Source: Thiolapillus brandeum
GTDB lineage: Bacteria > Pseudomonadota > Gammaproteobacteria > Chromatiales > Chromatiaceae
NCBI RefSeq assembly: GCF_000828615.1
Contig: NZ_AP012273.1
Location: 1,364,001 to 1,428,000, forward strand
Direction of reading: 5' to 3'
Length of the DNA: 64,000 nt
A model generated the notes under the pieces. The model did no database searches. It worked only from the letters and a program-made list of their open reading frames with translations, and had not been told where the DNA came from. The position numbers and the translations under genes are program-made. Numbering within the stretch: the first letter of the stretch is position 1; the number at the start of each line of letters is the position of its first letter. Shown here piece after piece: positions 7,243 through 17,155 of the stretch.

Positions 7243-7258
7243 TGGCATAAGAATTGCA
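7243..7258 (+). promoter_or_regulatory. Sigma-54 (RpoN) promoter of the copper receptor gene
   Basis: TGGCATAAGAATTGCA matches the consensus TGGCAC-N5-TTGCA, with GG at 7244-7245 and GC at 7256-7257 exactly 10 nt apart. Transcription would begin near 7269 and give a leader of about 36 nt before ATG 7305. A sigma-54 activator is encoded 3 kb downstream and an inverted repeat lies about 78 nt upstream. Confidence 0.7.
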
Positions 7259-7304
7259 TTATATTCTGAAATTTAATCTATCCTTGCTACGAGATTGGGA
7301 GACC

Positions 7305-9335
7305 ATGAAAAAAAGACAGATATTACCTTTGATTGTATGCAGCAGCCTGAGCGTTGTTGCCGTTGCAGCCGAACAGAAAGATCAACAGGATGATTCGGAT
7401 GAAATGCCGGAAATGGTGGTCGAAGGGACACGTATCGATGATATTGCAGGCAAGGAAGTCAAGTCTGCCGACCTGGCGGAGGCCTTGGCCAAGAAAGCCG
7501 CTTCCGTATCCATGGTGCGCCGCAGCGGTATTTCCAATGACATCATTCTGCGGGGGCAGAAGAAAGACAATATCAATATTCTCATCGATGGCGGCAAGAT
7601 TTACGGCGCCTGCCCCAATCGCATGGACCCGCCCACTTCTCATATCCTGACCAACAATATCGAGTCCGTGGAGATCACCGAAGGCCCCTATGACGTGGAG
7701 AACTTCGGCACCCTCAGTGGCGCGGTAAAGATCACCACCAGGGAGCCGGAAGAGGGTATGCATGGCGAGGTCAGTCTCAACCTGGGCAGCTGGAACTATC
7801 TGAAAGGCGCCGCCACCCTCAGTGGCGGTACGGATCGCGTGCGGGCCATGGCCAGTATCTCCCGGGAAACCAGCGAGCAGTATGAAGATGGTGATGGCAA
7901 CGACTTTGCCGAGCAGATCGAGAACTATGATCCCGCCACCAAGAGCCGTTACCAGGACAAATACCGGGATCTGGACGCCTATGAGAAATCCACATTCATG
8001 GGCAAGCTCTATGTGGATGTCACGAACAACCAGGAACTGAAGCTGAGCTACACCGCCAACCGCAGCGATGATGTGCTGTATCCCAGCAGCCCCATGGATG
8101 CCATGTATGATGATTCCGACATCTTTGATGCCGAATATGTCATCAGTGACCTGGGTGACTGGTCCCGGGAGTTGAGTATTCACTACTACAACTCCAAGGT
8201 GGAGCATCCCATGTCCAACCGCTACCGCCTGTCTTCGGGACCGGGTTCCATGAATGAAAAGACCCATCGTCTGAAAACCCACATGCAGGGCGCCAAGATC
8301 AAGAACAGTTGGGATCTGAGTGATGGCACCGCCATGACCCTGGGTCTGGATTTCAGCCGACGCAACTGGGATGGCGCCTTCGAGGGCAAGGGCATGGCAT
8401 CCATGATCGATGGCTTCGTCAGTATCGACGATGTGGATACGGACAACGCGGCCATCTTCCTCGAAGCCGAGAAGAACTTCGGTAATCTGGATCTGAAGCT
8501 GGGCGCACGCTACGATGACACTTCCATAGAACCGGCTGGCATGCAGCCTTCCAATGACTACACGGCTTTCAGCGCCTATGCGTTTGGCACCTATGGCCTC
8601 CAGGAAGGTATGAAACTGTTTGGTGGCCTGGGCCGTTCCGCCCGGGTGCCGGATGCCCGCGAACTCTACATACGCATGCCCATGATGGGGGGAATGCTCA
8701 TCGGCAATCCTGATCTCGATCAGGTGACCAACACCGAAATCGATCTTGGTCTGGAAATGAACGCCGGTTCCCTGTATCTCAAGCCCAAGCTGTTCTATAG
8801 CTGGCTGGGTGATTTCATCGTGTATAACGACAGCAAGATGATGCGCCGTTTCGACAACGTCGATTCCACCATTTACGGTTTCTCTCTGGACGGTTCATAC
8901 AATTTCACCGATCAGCTCTATCTGGATTTTGGACTGGCTTACCAGCGGGGTGAGAAAGACGAAGCCCAGCCCGGTCAGACCGACAAGGATCTGCCGGAGA
9001 TTCCACCCCTCAAAGGCACCCTGGCTCTCAACTGGGAATACATGGAAAACAGCCTGGCCCGCGCGGAAGTCGTGGGCGCCGACAGTTGGACCCGCTATGA
9101 CGCCGACAACGGCGAACAGGAGCTGGACAGCTGGGCAGTGTTGAACCTGAAAGTCGAACATGCGCTGACTTCTCACATCGACCTCGTATTGGGCGTGGAC
9201 AATGTGTTCGATGAAACCTATGCCGTGAGCAATACTTACAAGGACTTGACCCTGGTGGAAAGTGGTGGGGGCGATGTCATTCTGATGAATGAGCCTGGCC
9301 GCTATTTCTACCTGAACGCCGCGTACAAGTTCTGA
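7305..9335 (+). CDS. TonB-dependent outer-membrane receptor, OprC/NosA-like (copper)
   Basis: A 676-residue protein from ATG 7305 with the ribosome site GGGAGA; the frame is open to 7254, but only this start gives a signal peptide (MKKRQILPLIVCSSLSVVAVAA). A plug domain spans about 40-150 and a 22-strand-type barrel follows, ending in Phe (YLNAAYKF). The plug has GACPNRMDPP with Cys103 and Met107, and a barrel loop has His301-Pro-Met303. This reproduces the CxxxM plus HxM copper site described for Pseudomonas OprC. It probably takes up copper, which would feed nitrous oxide reductase or cytochrome oxidase. It is preceded by a sigma-54 promoter and an inverted repeat. The nearby FNR-like regulator and TauE/SafE-like protein fit a copper and respiration theme. 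Confidence 0.85.
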   Translation: MKKRQILPLIVCSSLSVVAVAAEQKDQQDDSDEMPEMVVEGTRIDDIAGKEVKSADLAEALAKKAASVSMVRRSGISNDIILRGQKKDNINILIDGGKIYGACPNRMDPPTSHILTNNIESVEITEGPYDVENFGTLSGAVKITTREPEEGMHGEVSLNLGSWNYLKGAATLSGGTDRVRAMASISRETSEQYEDGDGNDFAEQIENYDPATKSRYQDKYRDLDAYEKSTFMGKLYVDVTNNQELKLSYTANRSDDVLYPSSPMDAMYDDSDIFDAEYVISDLGDWSRELSIHYYNSKVEHPMSNRYRLSSGPGSMNEKTHRLKTHMQGAKIKNSWDLSDGTAMTLGLDFSRRNWDGAFEGKGMASMIDGFVSIDDVDTDNAAIFLEAEKNFGNLDLKLGARYDDTSIEPAGMQPSNDYTAFSAYAFGTYGLQEGMKLFGGLGRSARVPDARELYIRMPMMGGMLIGNPDLDQVTNTEIDLGLEMNAGSLYLKPKLFYSWLGDFIVYNDSKMMRRFDNVDSTIYGFSLDGSYNFTDQLYLDFGLAYQRGEKDEAQPGQTDKDLPEIPPLKGTLALNWEYMENSLARAEVVGADSWTRYDADNGEQELDSWAVLNLKVEHALTSHIDLVLGVDNVFDETYAVSNTYKDLTLVESGGGDVILMNEPGRYFYLNAAYKF

Positions 9336-9424
9336 TCCACTTCCCCTGCCTGCCGGTATTTGCTGCAGCGAGCCGGTGGGCGGGAAGAAGCAGTACAGAC
9401 AACATGTCTAACCTCCCAGGCAAG

Positions 9425-9455
9425 AGACCGACAGGTGAGAATCTGCCGGTCTTTT
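9425..9455 (+). terminator. Rho-independent terminator after the copper receptor gene
   Basis: AGACCGACAG (9425-9434) pairs with CTGCCGGTCT (9443-9452) with one mismatch and an 8-nt loop, followed by TTT. It lies 90 nt after the receptor stop and before the regulator gene, so it separates the two transcription units. Confidence 0.7.
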
Positions 9456-9527
9456 GCTTCCTGTTTCCCTTGTTTCGGCTGCAATGACCAGTGTTTCATT
9501 GGATGTCGGAATCCGGTGGCGAGAAGT

Positions 9528-10250
9528 ATGTCAAGTGTAGTTGAGAACAGTATCCTCGGCATGGGCTGCCGTTGTTGCCCGGCGTGGAAGTTCTGCTTTC
9601 TCTTTCATGCCAATGGTCAAGCGGCCGGTATGGAGCGGCATGGGCGTCCCAGGGAGGATTTCTTCGCGGAAAAGGAAAGCATCTATGTTCACGGACAGCC
9701 ATTCCACGAGATTCATGTGGTGTGCGAGGGCATCGTCAAGACAGAAACAGAGAGCATGGAAGGCAAACTCCAGGTAACGGGCTTCTACATGCCGGGAGAA
9801 CTGTTTGGCCTGGAAGGTGTCGGCTCGACGCACTATCCCGGCAGCGCCATGGCCTGCGTGGCTTCCCGGGTATGCAGTTTTTCCTTCAAAGAGGTGTCCA
9901 GGATCTGCAATGCCAGCCGGGAGTTTCTTCAGGAACTGCTTGCGGGCATGGGCCGCAAAATCAGGTTTGATGGTTGCAAGTGGAAGCTGGTGGAAAGTGA
10001 AACAGCCTACTACCGGGTGCTGTTCTTCCTTTGCGACCTGCTGATACGGCAGCAGAGCGGTGCGGCGTCTGCAGGTATCGTGGCGTTGCGCATGGAAAAG
10101 CGTGACATATCCAACTTCCTGGGAATGAATCCTTCCACCCTGAGCAGGGAGTTGTGGAAACTGGAAATGGAAGGGTTGATCAGGAAGCAGTCCAAGGAGC
10201 AGATCCACGTGGGAGAAACGGCTCTGTCCCTGTACCGGGACTTCACCTGA
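9528..10250 (+). CDS. FNR-family transcriptional regulator with intact Fe-S cysteines
   Basis: A 240-residue product from ATG 9528 (site GAGAAG); the frame is open to 9360, but the extra N-terminus is not FNR-like. Cysteines 14, 17, 23 and 116 are each exactly six positions lower than Cys20, 23, 29 and 122 of E. coli FNR, so an oxygen-labile [4Fe-4S] cluster is expected. A cAMP-type beta-roll spans about 35-130 and a dimer helix about 130-160. The helix-turn-helix ends NPSTLSRELW with Ser206-Arg207 aligned to FNR Ser212-Arg213. The position of FNR Glu209, which contacts the TTGAT half-site, is Ser203 here. The protein should sense low oxygen but may bind an altered site. It is monocistronic and convergent with the sigma-54 activator. 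Confidence 0.85.
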   Translation: MSSVVENSILGMGCRCCPAWKFCFLFHANGQAAGMERHGRPREDFFAEKESIYVHGQPFHEIHVVCEGIVKTETESMEGKLQVTGFYMPGELFGLEGVGSTHYPGSAMACVASRVCSFSFKEVSRICNASREFLQELLAGMGRKIRFDGCKWKLVESETAYYRVLFFLCDLLIRQQSGAASAGIVALRMEKRDISNFLGMNPSTLSRELWKLEMEGLIRKQSKEQIHVGETALSLYRDFT

Positions 10251-10263
10251 GACCTCTCATGGA

Positions 10264-10300
10264 GGCGGCAGGGGTGGGCGGATTATTGTGGGCTGCCGCC
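10264..10300. terminator. Possible bidirectional terminator hairpin between convergent genes
   Basis: GGCGGCAG (10264-10271) pairs with CTGCCGCC (10293-10300). The hairpin sits in the 68-nt gap between the convergent FNR-like gene and the sigma-54 activator gene. No poly-T follows on either strand, so factor-independent termination would be weak. Confidence 0.4.
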
Positions 10301-10318
10301 GGTTGGCAGATCGGTTCG

Positions 10319-11269
10319 TTACTGCAGTTGATACTTTTTCAGGCGGTACAGGAAAGCATAGCGGGTCAGTCCCAGAATGCGGGCGGCCTTGCTCTGGTTG
10401 CCCCGGGTTTTTTCCAGAGCCTGCTGCAGCAGTTCCTTTTCCACCTCTTCCAGTTTGATGCCCTGCTCGGGTAGTGAAAAGGTCCAGCGGTTTCGATGCT
10501 GGTGGCGAATCTCCTGGGGCAGGTTGCCTTCGTCGATTTCCCTGCCGCTGAACAGGATGAGCATGCGTTCGCAGAGATTGCGCAGCTCGCGTACATTGCC
10601 GGGCCAGGCATGTTGGTTCAGGCAGACCATGGCGGCCTTGGTATAGGCAGGAGCCTGAAGGTTGTACTGAATCGCCAGTTCCCGGGTGATTTCGGTCATC
10701 AGCAATTCCACGTCGCCGCTGCGTTCGCGCAGGGGAGGCACCTGAAAGGGCACGATATTCAGGCGGTAGTACAGGTCTTCCCTGAAACTGCCCTGTGCGA
10801 CCTTTTCCCGCAGATCCGCGTTGGTGGCCGCAATGAGACGCACGTTGGCATGGCGCTGTTTCACACTGCCCACGGGTTGGAATTCCCCGGATTCGAGAAA
10901 GCGCAGCAGCTTGGCCTGGATATCCAGAGACATTTCGCCGACTTCATCCAGGAACAGAGTGCCGCCTTCCGCCTGGCGGATGCGACCGGGATTGTCGGAT
11001 ACAGCGCCGGTAAAGGCGCCTTTCACATGGCCGAAGAACTCGGATTCCGCCAGTCCCTCGGGCAGGGCGGCACAGTTGATGGCCACGAAGGGCGCATGGG
11101 CGCGTGCGCTCCTGGCATGAACCTGACGGGCCAGCAGTTCCTTGCCGGTGCCGCTTTCTCCGAGCAGGATGACGGTGACGTCAGTTGCGGCAGCAATGTC
11201 CAGGGAGCGTACCAGGGCGGTAAATTCGGGAGAGTTGCCCAACATCTTGTCATTGTCCGGTTTGTTCAT
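10319..11269 (-). CDS. Stand-alone sigma-54-dependent activator (AAA+ plus Fis-type HTH)
   Basis: A 316-residue enhancer-binding protein. The AAA+ domain starts almost at the N-terminus: Walker A GESGTGKE at 37-44, sigma-54 contact loop GAFTGA at 84-89, Walker B GGTLFLDE and arginine-finger region FREDLYYRLN. The C-terminus (about 275-316) is a Fis-type helix-turn-helix (NQSKAARILGLTRYAFLYRL). No receiver, GAF or PAS domain precedes it, so activity must be set by a partner protein or by expression, as in PspF. It lies 11 nt downstream of the TauE/SafE-like gene in the same operon. The only sigma-54 promoter I found in the neighbourhood is that of the copper receptor, its likely target. Confidence 0.9.
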   Translation of the reverse strand: MNKPDNDKMLGNSPEFTALVRSLDIAAATDVTVILLGESGTGKELLARQVHARSARAHAPFVAINCAALPEGLAESEFFGHVKGAFTGAVSDNPGRIRQAEGGTLFLDEVGEMSLDIQAKLLRFLESGEFQPVGSVKQRHANVRLIAATNADLREKVAQGSFREDLYYRLNIVPFQVPPLRERSGDVELLMTEITRELAIQYNLQAPAYTKAAMVCLNQHAWPGNVRELRNLCERMLILFSGREIDEGNLPQEIRHQHRNRWTFSLPEQGIKLEEVEKELLQQALEKTRGNQSKAARILGLTRYAFLYRLKKYQLQ

Positions 11270-11280
11270 TCCAATATCCG

Positions 11281-11955
11281 CTACCAGTTGATGATCAGCC
11301 CGGTGAGGGCAAACACGATCAATGCGATTCCTGCCATTATACGCATACGCGGATTGCGCGCAAAACGCAGGATCTGTTCGGCAAAGATGCCCATGGCCAT
11401 AACGGCTGGCAAAGTACCCAAGCCAAACGAAAACATAAATACACCACCTTGAAACGCGCTGCCTTGACCCAAGGCAATGAACAAGGCGGAATACACCAGG
11501 CCGCAGGGTAGCCAGCCCCAGATCAAACCGTAGAGCAGGGCCTGCCAGGCGGACTGTACGGGCAGCAGTTTTCTTCCCAAAGGCTCCAGTTTTCGCCAGA
11601 CCGGGGCACCAGCGCGTTCAATATAAGCGAGGCCGGGAAACCAGCCTGCCAGGTAGAAACCCACTGCCACCATGAGAGAAGTCGCCGTCAGCAGCAGGAT
11701 GGAGTGACCATATTGAGGGCTGATGGTCATGAGCACTTCTGCGCCGAAGGCGCCGGCCAGGCTGCCGACCAGGGTGTAGCTGAGTATGCGCCCGATGTTG
11801 TAGTAACCCAGATAGCTCAGCAATCGGCCAGGCTGTTGGCGGATCTCCTGGGGCAGGCTGAAGGTCAGCACTCCCATGATGCTGCCGCACATGCCCACGC
11901 AATGGAGGGTGCCAAACAATCCCATGAGAAAAGCACCAAGATATCCAATTTCCAT
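11281..11955 (-). CDS. Sulfite exporter TauE/SafE-like (DsbD_2 family) membrane protein
   Basis: A 224-residue protein with six or seven hydrophobic helices. The conserved GTLHCVGMCG motif (residues 15-24) lies in the first helix, and WLPCGLVYSALFIALGQG lies in the middle. This is the PF13386 type often found beside cytochrome cbb3 oxidase assembly genes; a role in copper or thiol handling across the inner membrane is likely, and sulfite export is only the generic name. It is the first gene of an operon with the sigma-54 activator. Its start codon lies inside a perfect inverted repeat (11954-11993), which may control translation. Confidence 0.8.
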   Translation of the reverse strand: MEIGYLGAFLMGLFGTLHCVGMCGSIMGVLTFSLPQEIRQQPGRLLSYLGYYNIGRILSYTLVGSLAGAFGAEVLMTISPQYGHSILLLTATSLMVAVGFYLAGWFPGLAYIERAGAPVWRKLEPLGRKLLPVQSAWQALLYGLIWGWLPCGLVYSALFIALGQGSAFQGGVFMFSFGLGTLPAVMAMGIFAEQILRFARNPRMRIMAGIALIVFALTGLIINW

Positions 11956-11993
11956 TAACTAAACCTCATAACATATTGAATAAGTTAGTTAAT
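11954..11993 (-). promoter_or_regulatory. Hairpin covering the start codon of the TauE/SafE-like gene
   Basis: In the minus-strand message ATTAACTAA (11985-11993) can pair with TTAGTTAAT (11954-11962), a perfect 9-bp stem. The AT of the ATG (11953-11955) is in the stem and the ribosome site GAGG is in the 22-nt loop. It may be a translational switch or a DNA operator; the AT-rich stem would be weak at high temperature. Confidence 0.4.
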
Positions 11994-12015
11994 ATCGATT
12001 GGTTGTCCTGGTTTT

Positions 12016-12765
12016 TTATTTGCCAAAAACCTGCTTCAAAAGGTCGGTGCTGCGGGCAACGGGATTTTCCCGGATGGCTTTTTCCTCTTCGGCCAGCTTG
12101 TAGAAAAGACCATCCAGAGTTTTTTCCGTGACATAGTGATCCAGATCCAGGGCGCTGTTTCCGCCAAGGAGGCCGCCGAGCATGCCACCGCCAGCGCTGC
12201 CAGTGAGTTGCTTGTAGCTGGCCGTGGCGCCTGCCTGATCCGTGGCCTGGGAAACAATGGGCTCAATGGCCTTTTCCAGAGACGGGCCGGCCTTTTCACG
12301 CAGGTAACGGGTGGCCGCATCATCTCCGCCATTCAGAATCCGGCGGGCGTCATCCAGGGTCATGCCGGATACGGTGTCCTTGACGATATCCAGGGTCTTG
12401 GGAATGGCAGCTTCGGCAGCGCGGTTCATGGTGGTTTCAAACTCGTCCACCAGCGCCCCCTGGCCGGCCATGCGCAGACCCGAGGCGACCTTGTCCACCG
12501 CTGAAGGCAGGGGAATGCGCACATTGGCGTCATCCAGAAAACCGCCGGGCTTGCCCAGGTACTCGATAGCACGCTCGGCGCCGACGCTCAGGGCTTCCTT
12601 GAGGCCGGCATCGATCTGTCCCTGGCTGAGTCCCGATGCCGCGCTGCTGGCACTATCGCCCTTGAGATAACTGCCCGCGGTGTCTTTGAGCATGTCGCCG
12701 AATCCGGCCCAGGCGCTGCCCGTGCCGATTACGCTGGCGAGAATGAGGGTTTTCCATGGTTTCAT
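12016..12765 (-). CDS. DUF4197 domain secreted protein
   Basis: A 249-residue protein with a signal peptide (MKPWKTLILASVIGTGSAWA). The family-typical text includes LSQGQIDAGLKEALSVGAERAI, the FLDDANVRIPLP segment and the C-terminal DHYVTEKTLDGLFYKLAEEEKAIRENP. This is the DUF4197 family of periplasmic, mostly helical proteins with no assigned role. It follows valS by 19 nt on the same strand and may be read through from it. The length is normal for the family. Confidence 0.85.
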   Translation of the reverse strand: MKPWKTLILASVIGTGSAWAGFGDMLKDTAGSYLKGDSASSAASGLSQGQIDAGLKEALSVGAERAIEYLGKPGGFLDDANVRIPLPSAVDKVASGLRMAGQGALVDEFETTMNRAAEAAIPKTLDIVKDTVSGMTLDDARRILNGGDDAATRYLREKAGPSLEKAIEPIVSQATDQAGATASYKQLTGSAGGGMLGGLLGGNSALDLDHYVTEKTLDGLFYKLAEEEKAIRENPVARSTDLLKQVFGK

Positions 12766-12784
12766 GATGTTTTCCTTGTAATAT

Positions 12785-15598
<2,814 letters not shown>

Positions 15599-15998
15599 CT
15601 TGGAATGCTATGGTCAGGGGTAGCGGGAAAGCCGTCAATTATAGGTGAAAATGGCGGGAGATGGCGTTGAAAACTGTTGCTGTAAGCGAAGTATTCCCAC
15701 GCTTGCTTCGATCTCGATCCGGTGGGAGGATTTTTTCCGGAGCTGTGATACGGGAATCACAGCGGCCGGAAACTGTGCTTTCTTCTTTGGCGGTGTTTCC
15801 GCTATAGTTTGTTCGGTATCGCCAGAACGGCATCTTGGCGTCCCAAAGCCATGAAGTTCCTGGCCGTAGTGGGCTATCTGCTGTGAACTTCGTCTTGTTT
15901 TCGTGGGCTTCCGGTGCGATTCTGTTCAACCAGAATGCTTGAAGGTGGCCTAAGCCAATCATGAATCAGTCCATGTATCTTCCAGGGGAGGAATTCCA
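15599..15998. other. 400-nt divergent intergenic region with a strong hairpin
   Basis: No open frame here looks coding. The clearest feature is a long stem at 15734-15772: TTTCCGG and GCTGTGAT on the left pair with ATCACAGC and CCGGAAA on the right, with small internal mismatches and a 6-nt loop. A possible -10 box TATAGT lies near 15802 for the lipoprotein gene. The hairpin lies in the leader or promoter zone between valS (minus) and the lipoprotein gene (plus) and could terminate or attenuate transcription. Confidence 0.45.
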
Positions 15999-16967
15999 AT
16001 GAAAATTCGCTCGTTCCGGGCTACACCGGGAATCGTCATGTCTATTGCTGTAACTGCCACGTTGTTGGGTGGCTGCGTCTCCAATGAAACCAAGCTGGGA
16101 GGTGGTTCCAGCATGGTGACGGGATCTGCTGGTGCGGCGGGAAGCCAGGGAGATTCCGGGCAATTGTTTCGTTGCGCCCGGCCCGTAGGAACTGCGGCTT
16201 TGCTGGAGCCTGAAGACAGGTATTACATGTCCTATGGACTGACCAGTCCGGTTCCGGTACTGCGCCTGCTCATGGCCCAAAGCAACTGTTTCCGTGTCGT
16301 GGACCGGGGACGGGCTTCCAGTGCTCTGCAACGGGAACGCCAGATGGCCAGAGGTGGTGAATTGCAAAAGGGCAGCCACATGGGTTCGGGACAGATGGTG
16401 GCGGCGGATTACATCATCACTCCCACGATCCTGCGTAAGAATGAAGACGCCGGTGGCGCCTTTGGTGGCTTGGGCGGACTATTGCCTGGGGCTGCCGGTG
16501 CGGTTGCCGGAGGCCTGAAAACCCATGAATTGCAGGCCGAGGTGCTCTTGACAGCCACCAACGTCCGTACCGGCGTGCAGGAAGCCGTTGCCCAGGGCAG
16601 CGCCAGCAAAAGCGATATCAGCTGGGGCGGTGGCGGTTGGGCCGGACCTGTGGCTGGGTTGGGCGGTTCGTATGAGAGCACGGATATCGGCAAGATAACA
16701 GCGGCGGCCTTTCTCGATGCGCACAACAAGCTGGCCCGGCAACTGGGAGCCATTCCCGTAAACAGTGCGGCTACGAGCGACAATGCCGGTTGGTACACGT
16801 CGAGAAGGCTGAATCTGCGTGGTGGTCCCACTACTCATGCGCCAGTGCTGAAGACCTTACCCAAAGGTGCTTCTGTGATGCCTACCGGCGCCAAGAGCGG
16901 CCCCTGGTGGGAAGTGGATAGCGGCGGACAGCAAGGCTGGGTGCATTCCGATTACCTGACACGCTGA
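15999..16967 (+). CDS. CsgG-like lipoprotein with C-terminal SH3 domain
   Basis: A 322-residue product from ATG 15999 (site AGGGGAGGAATTCC). A signal peptide ends in a lipobox (LLGGC, Cys at about residue 26). Residues ~55-250 resemble CsgG/HfaB-type proteins (PVPVLRLLMAQSNCFRVVDRG, then AADYIITPTI). A bacterial SH3 domain follows (LNLRGGPTTHAPVLKTLPKG ... GWVHSDYL), which often binds cell wall. The curli genes csgABEF are absent here, so curli secretion is not implied. A role as an envelope lipoprotein linking outer membrane and peptidoglycan is a guess. It is monocistronic. Confidence 0.75.
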   Translation: MKIRSFRATPGIVMSIAVTATLLGGCVSNETKLGGGSSMVTGSAGAAGSQGDSGQLFRCARPVGTAALLEPEDRYYMSYGLTSPVPVLRLLMAQSNCFRVVDRGRASSALQRERQMARGGELQKGSHMGSGQMVAADYIITPTILRKNEDAGGAFGGLGGLLPGAAGAVAGGLKTHELQAEVLLTATNVRTGVQEAVAQGSASKSDISWGGGGWAGPVAGLGGSYESTDIGKITAAAFLDAHNKLARQLGAIPVNSAATSDNAGWYTSRRLNLRGGPTTHAPVLKTLPKGASVMPTGAKSGPWWEVDSGGQQGWVHSDYLTR

Positions 16968-17155
16968 TCGCTCCTGCTTCCTGATGAATCAGGGGGCGCC
17001 CCGGAAAGCGTCTTTCATCGGCTGGCAGTTTCATCCTGCTGGCTGGAAAGGCGCTTCCTGTCTTTTCACGGGCTTTCCTTGCCAACACGCGTACCGTTTT
17101 GTCTGCAAAGGCGTTATCATTGCCCCGGTGATCAATCTTGCAGGAAAAACTACCC

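Noticed and set aside
15744-15761. TGTGA...TCACA resembling a CRP site
   Set aside because: The spacer is 8 nt rather than 6, and the arms extend into a longer RNA-type stem.
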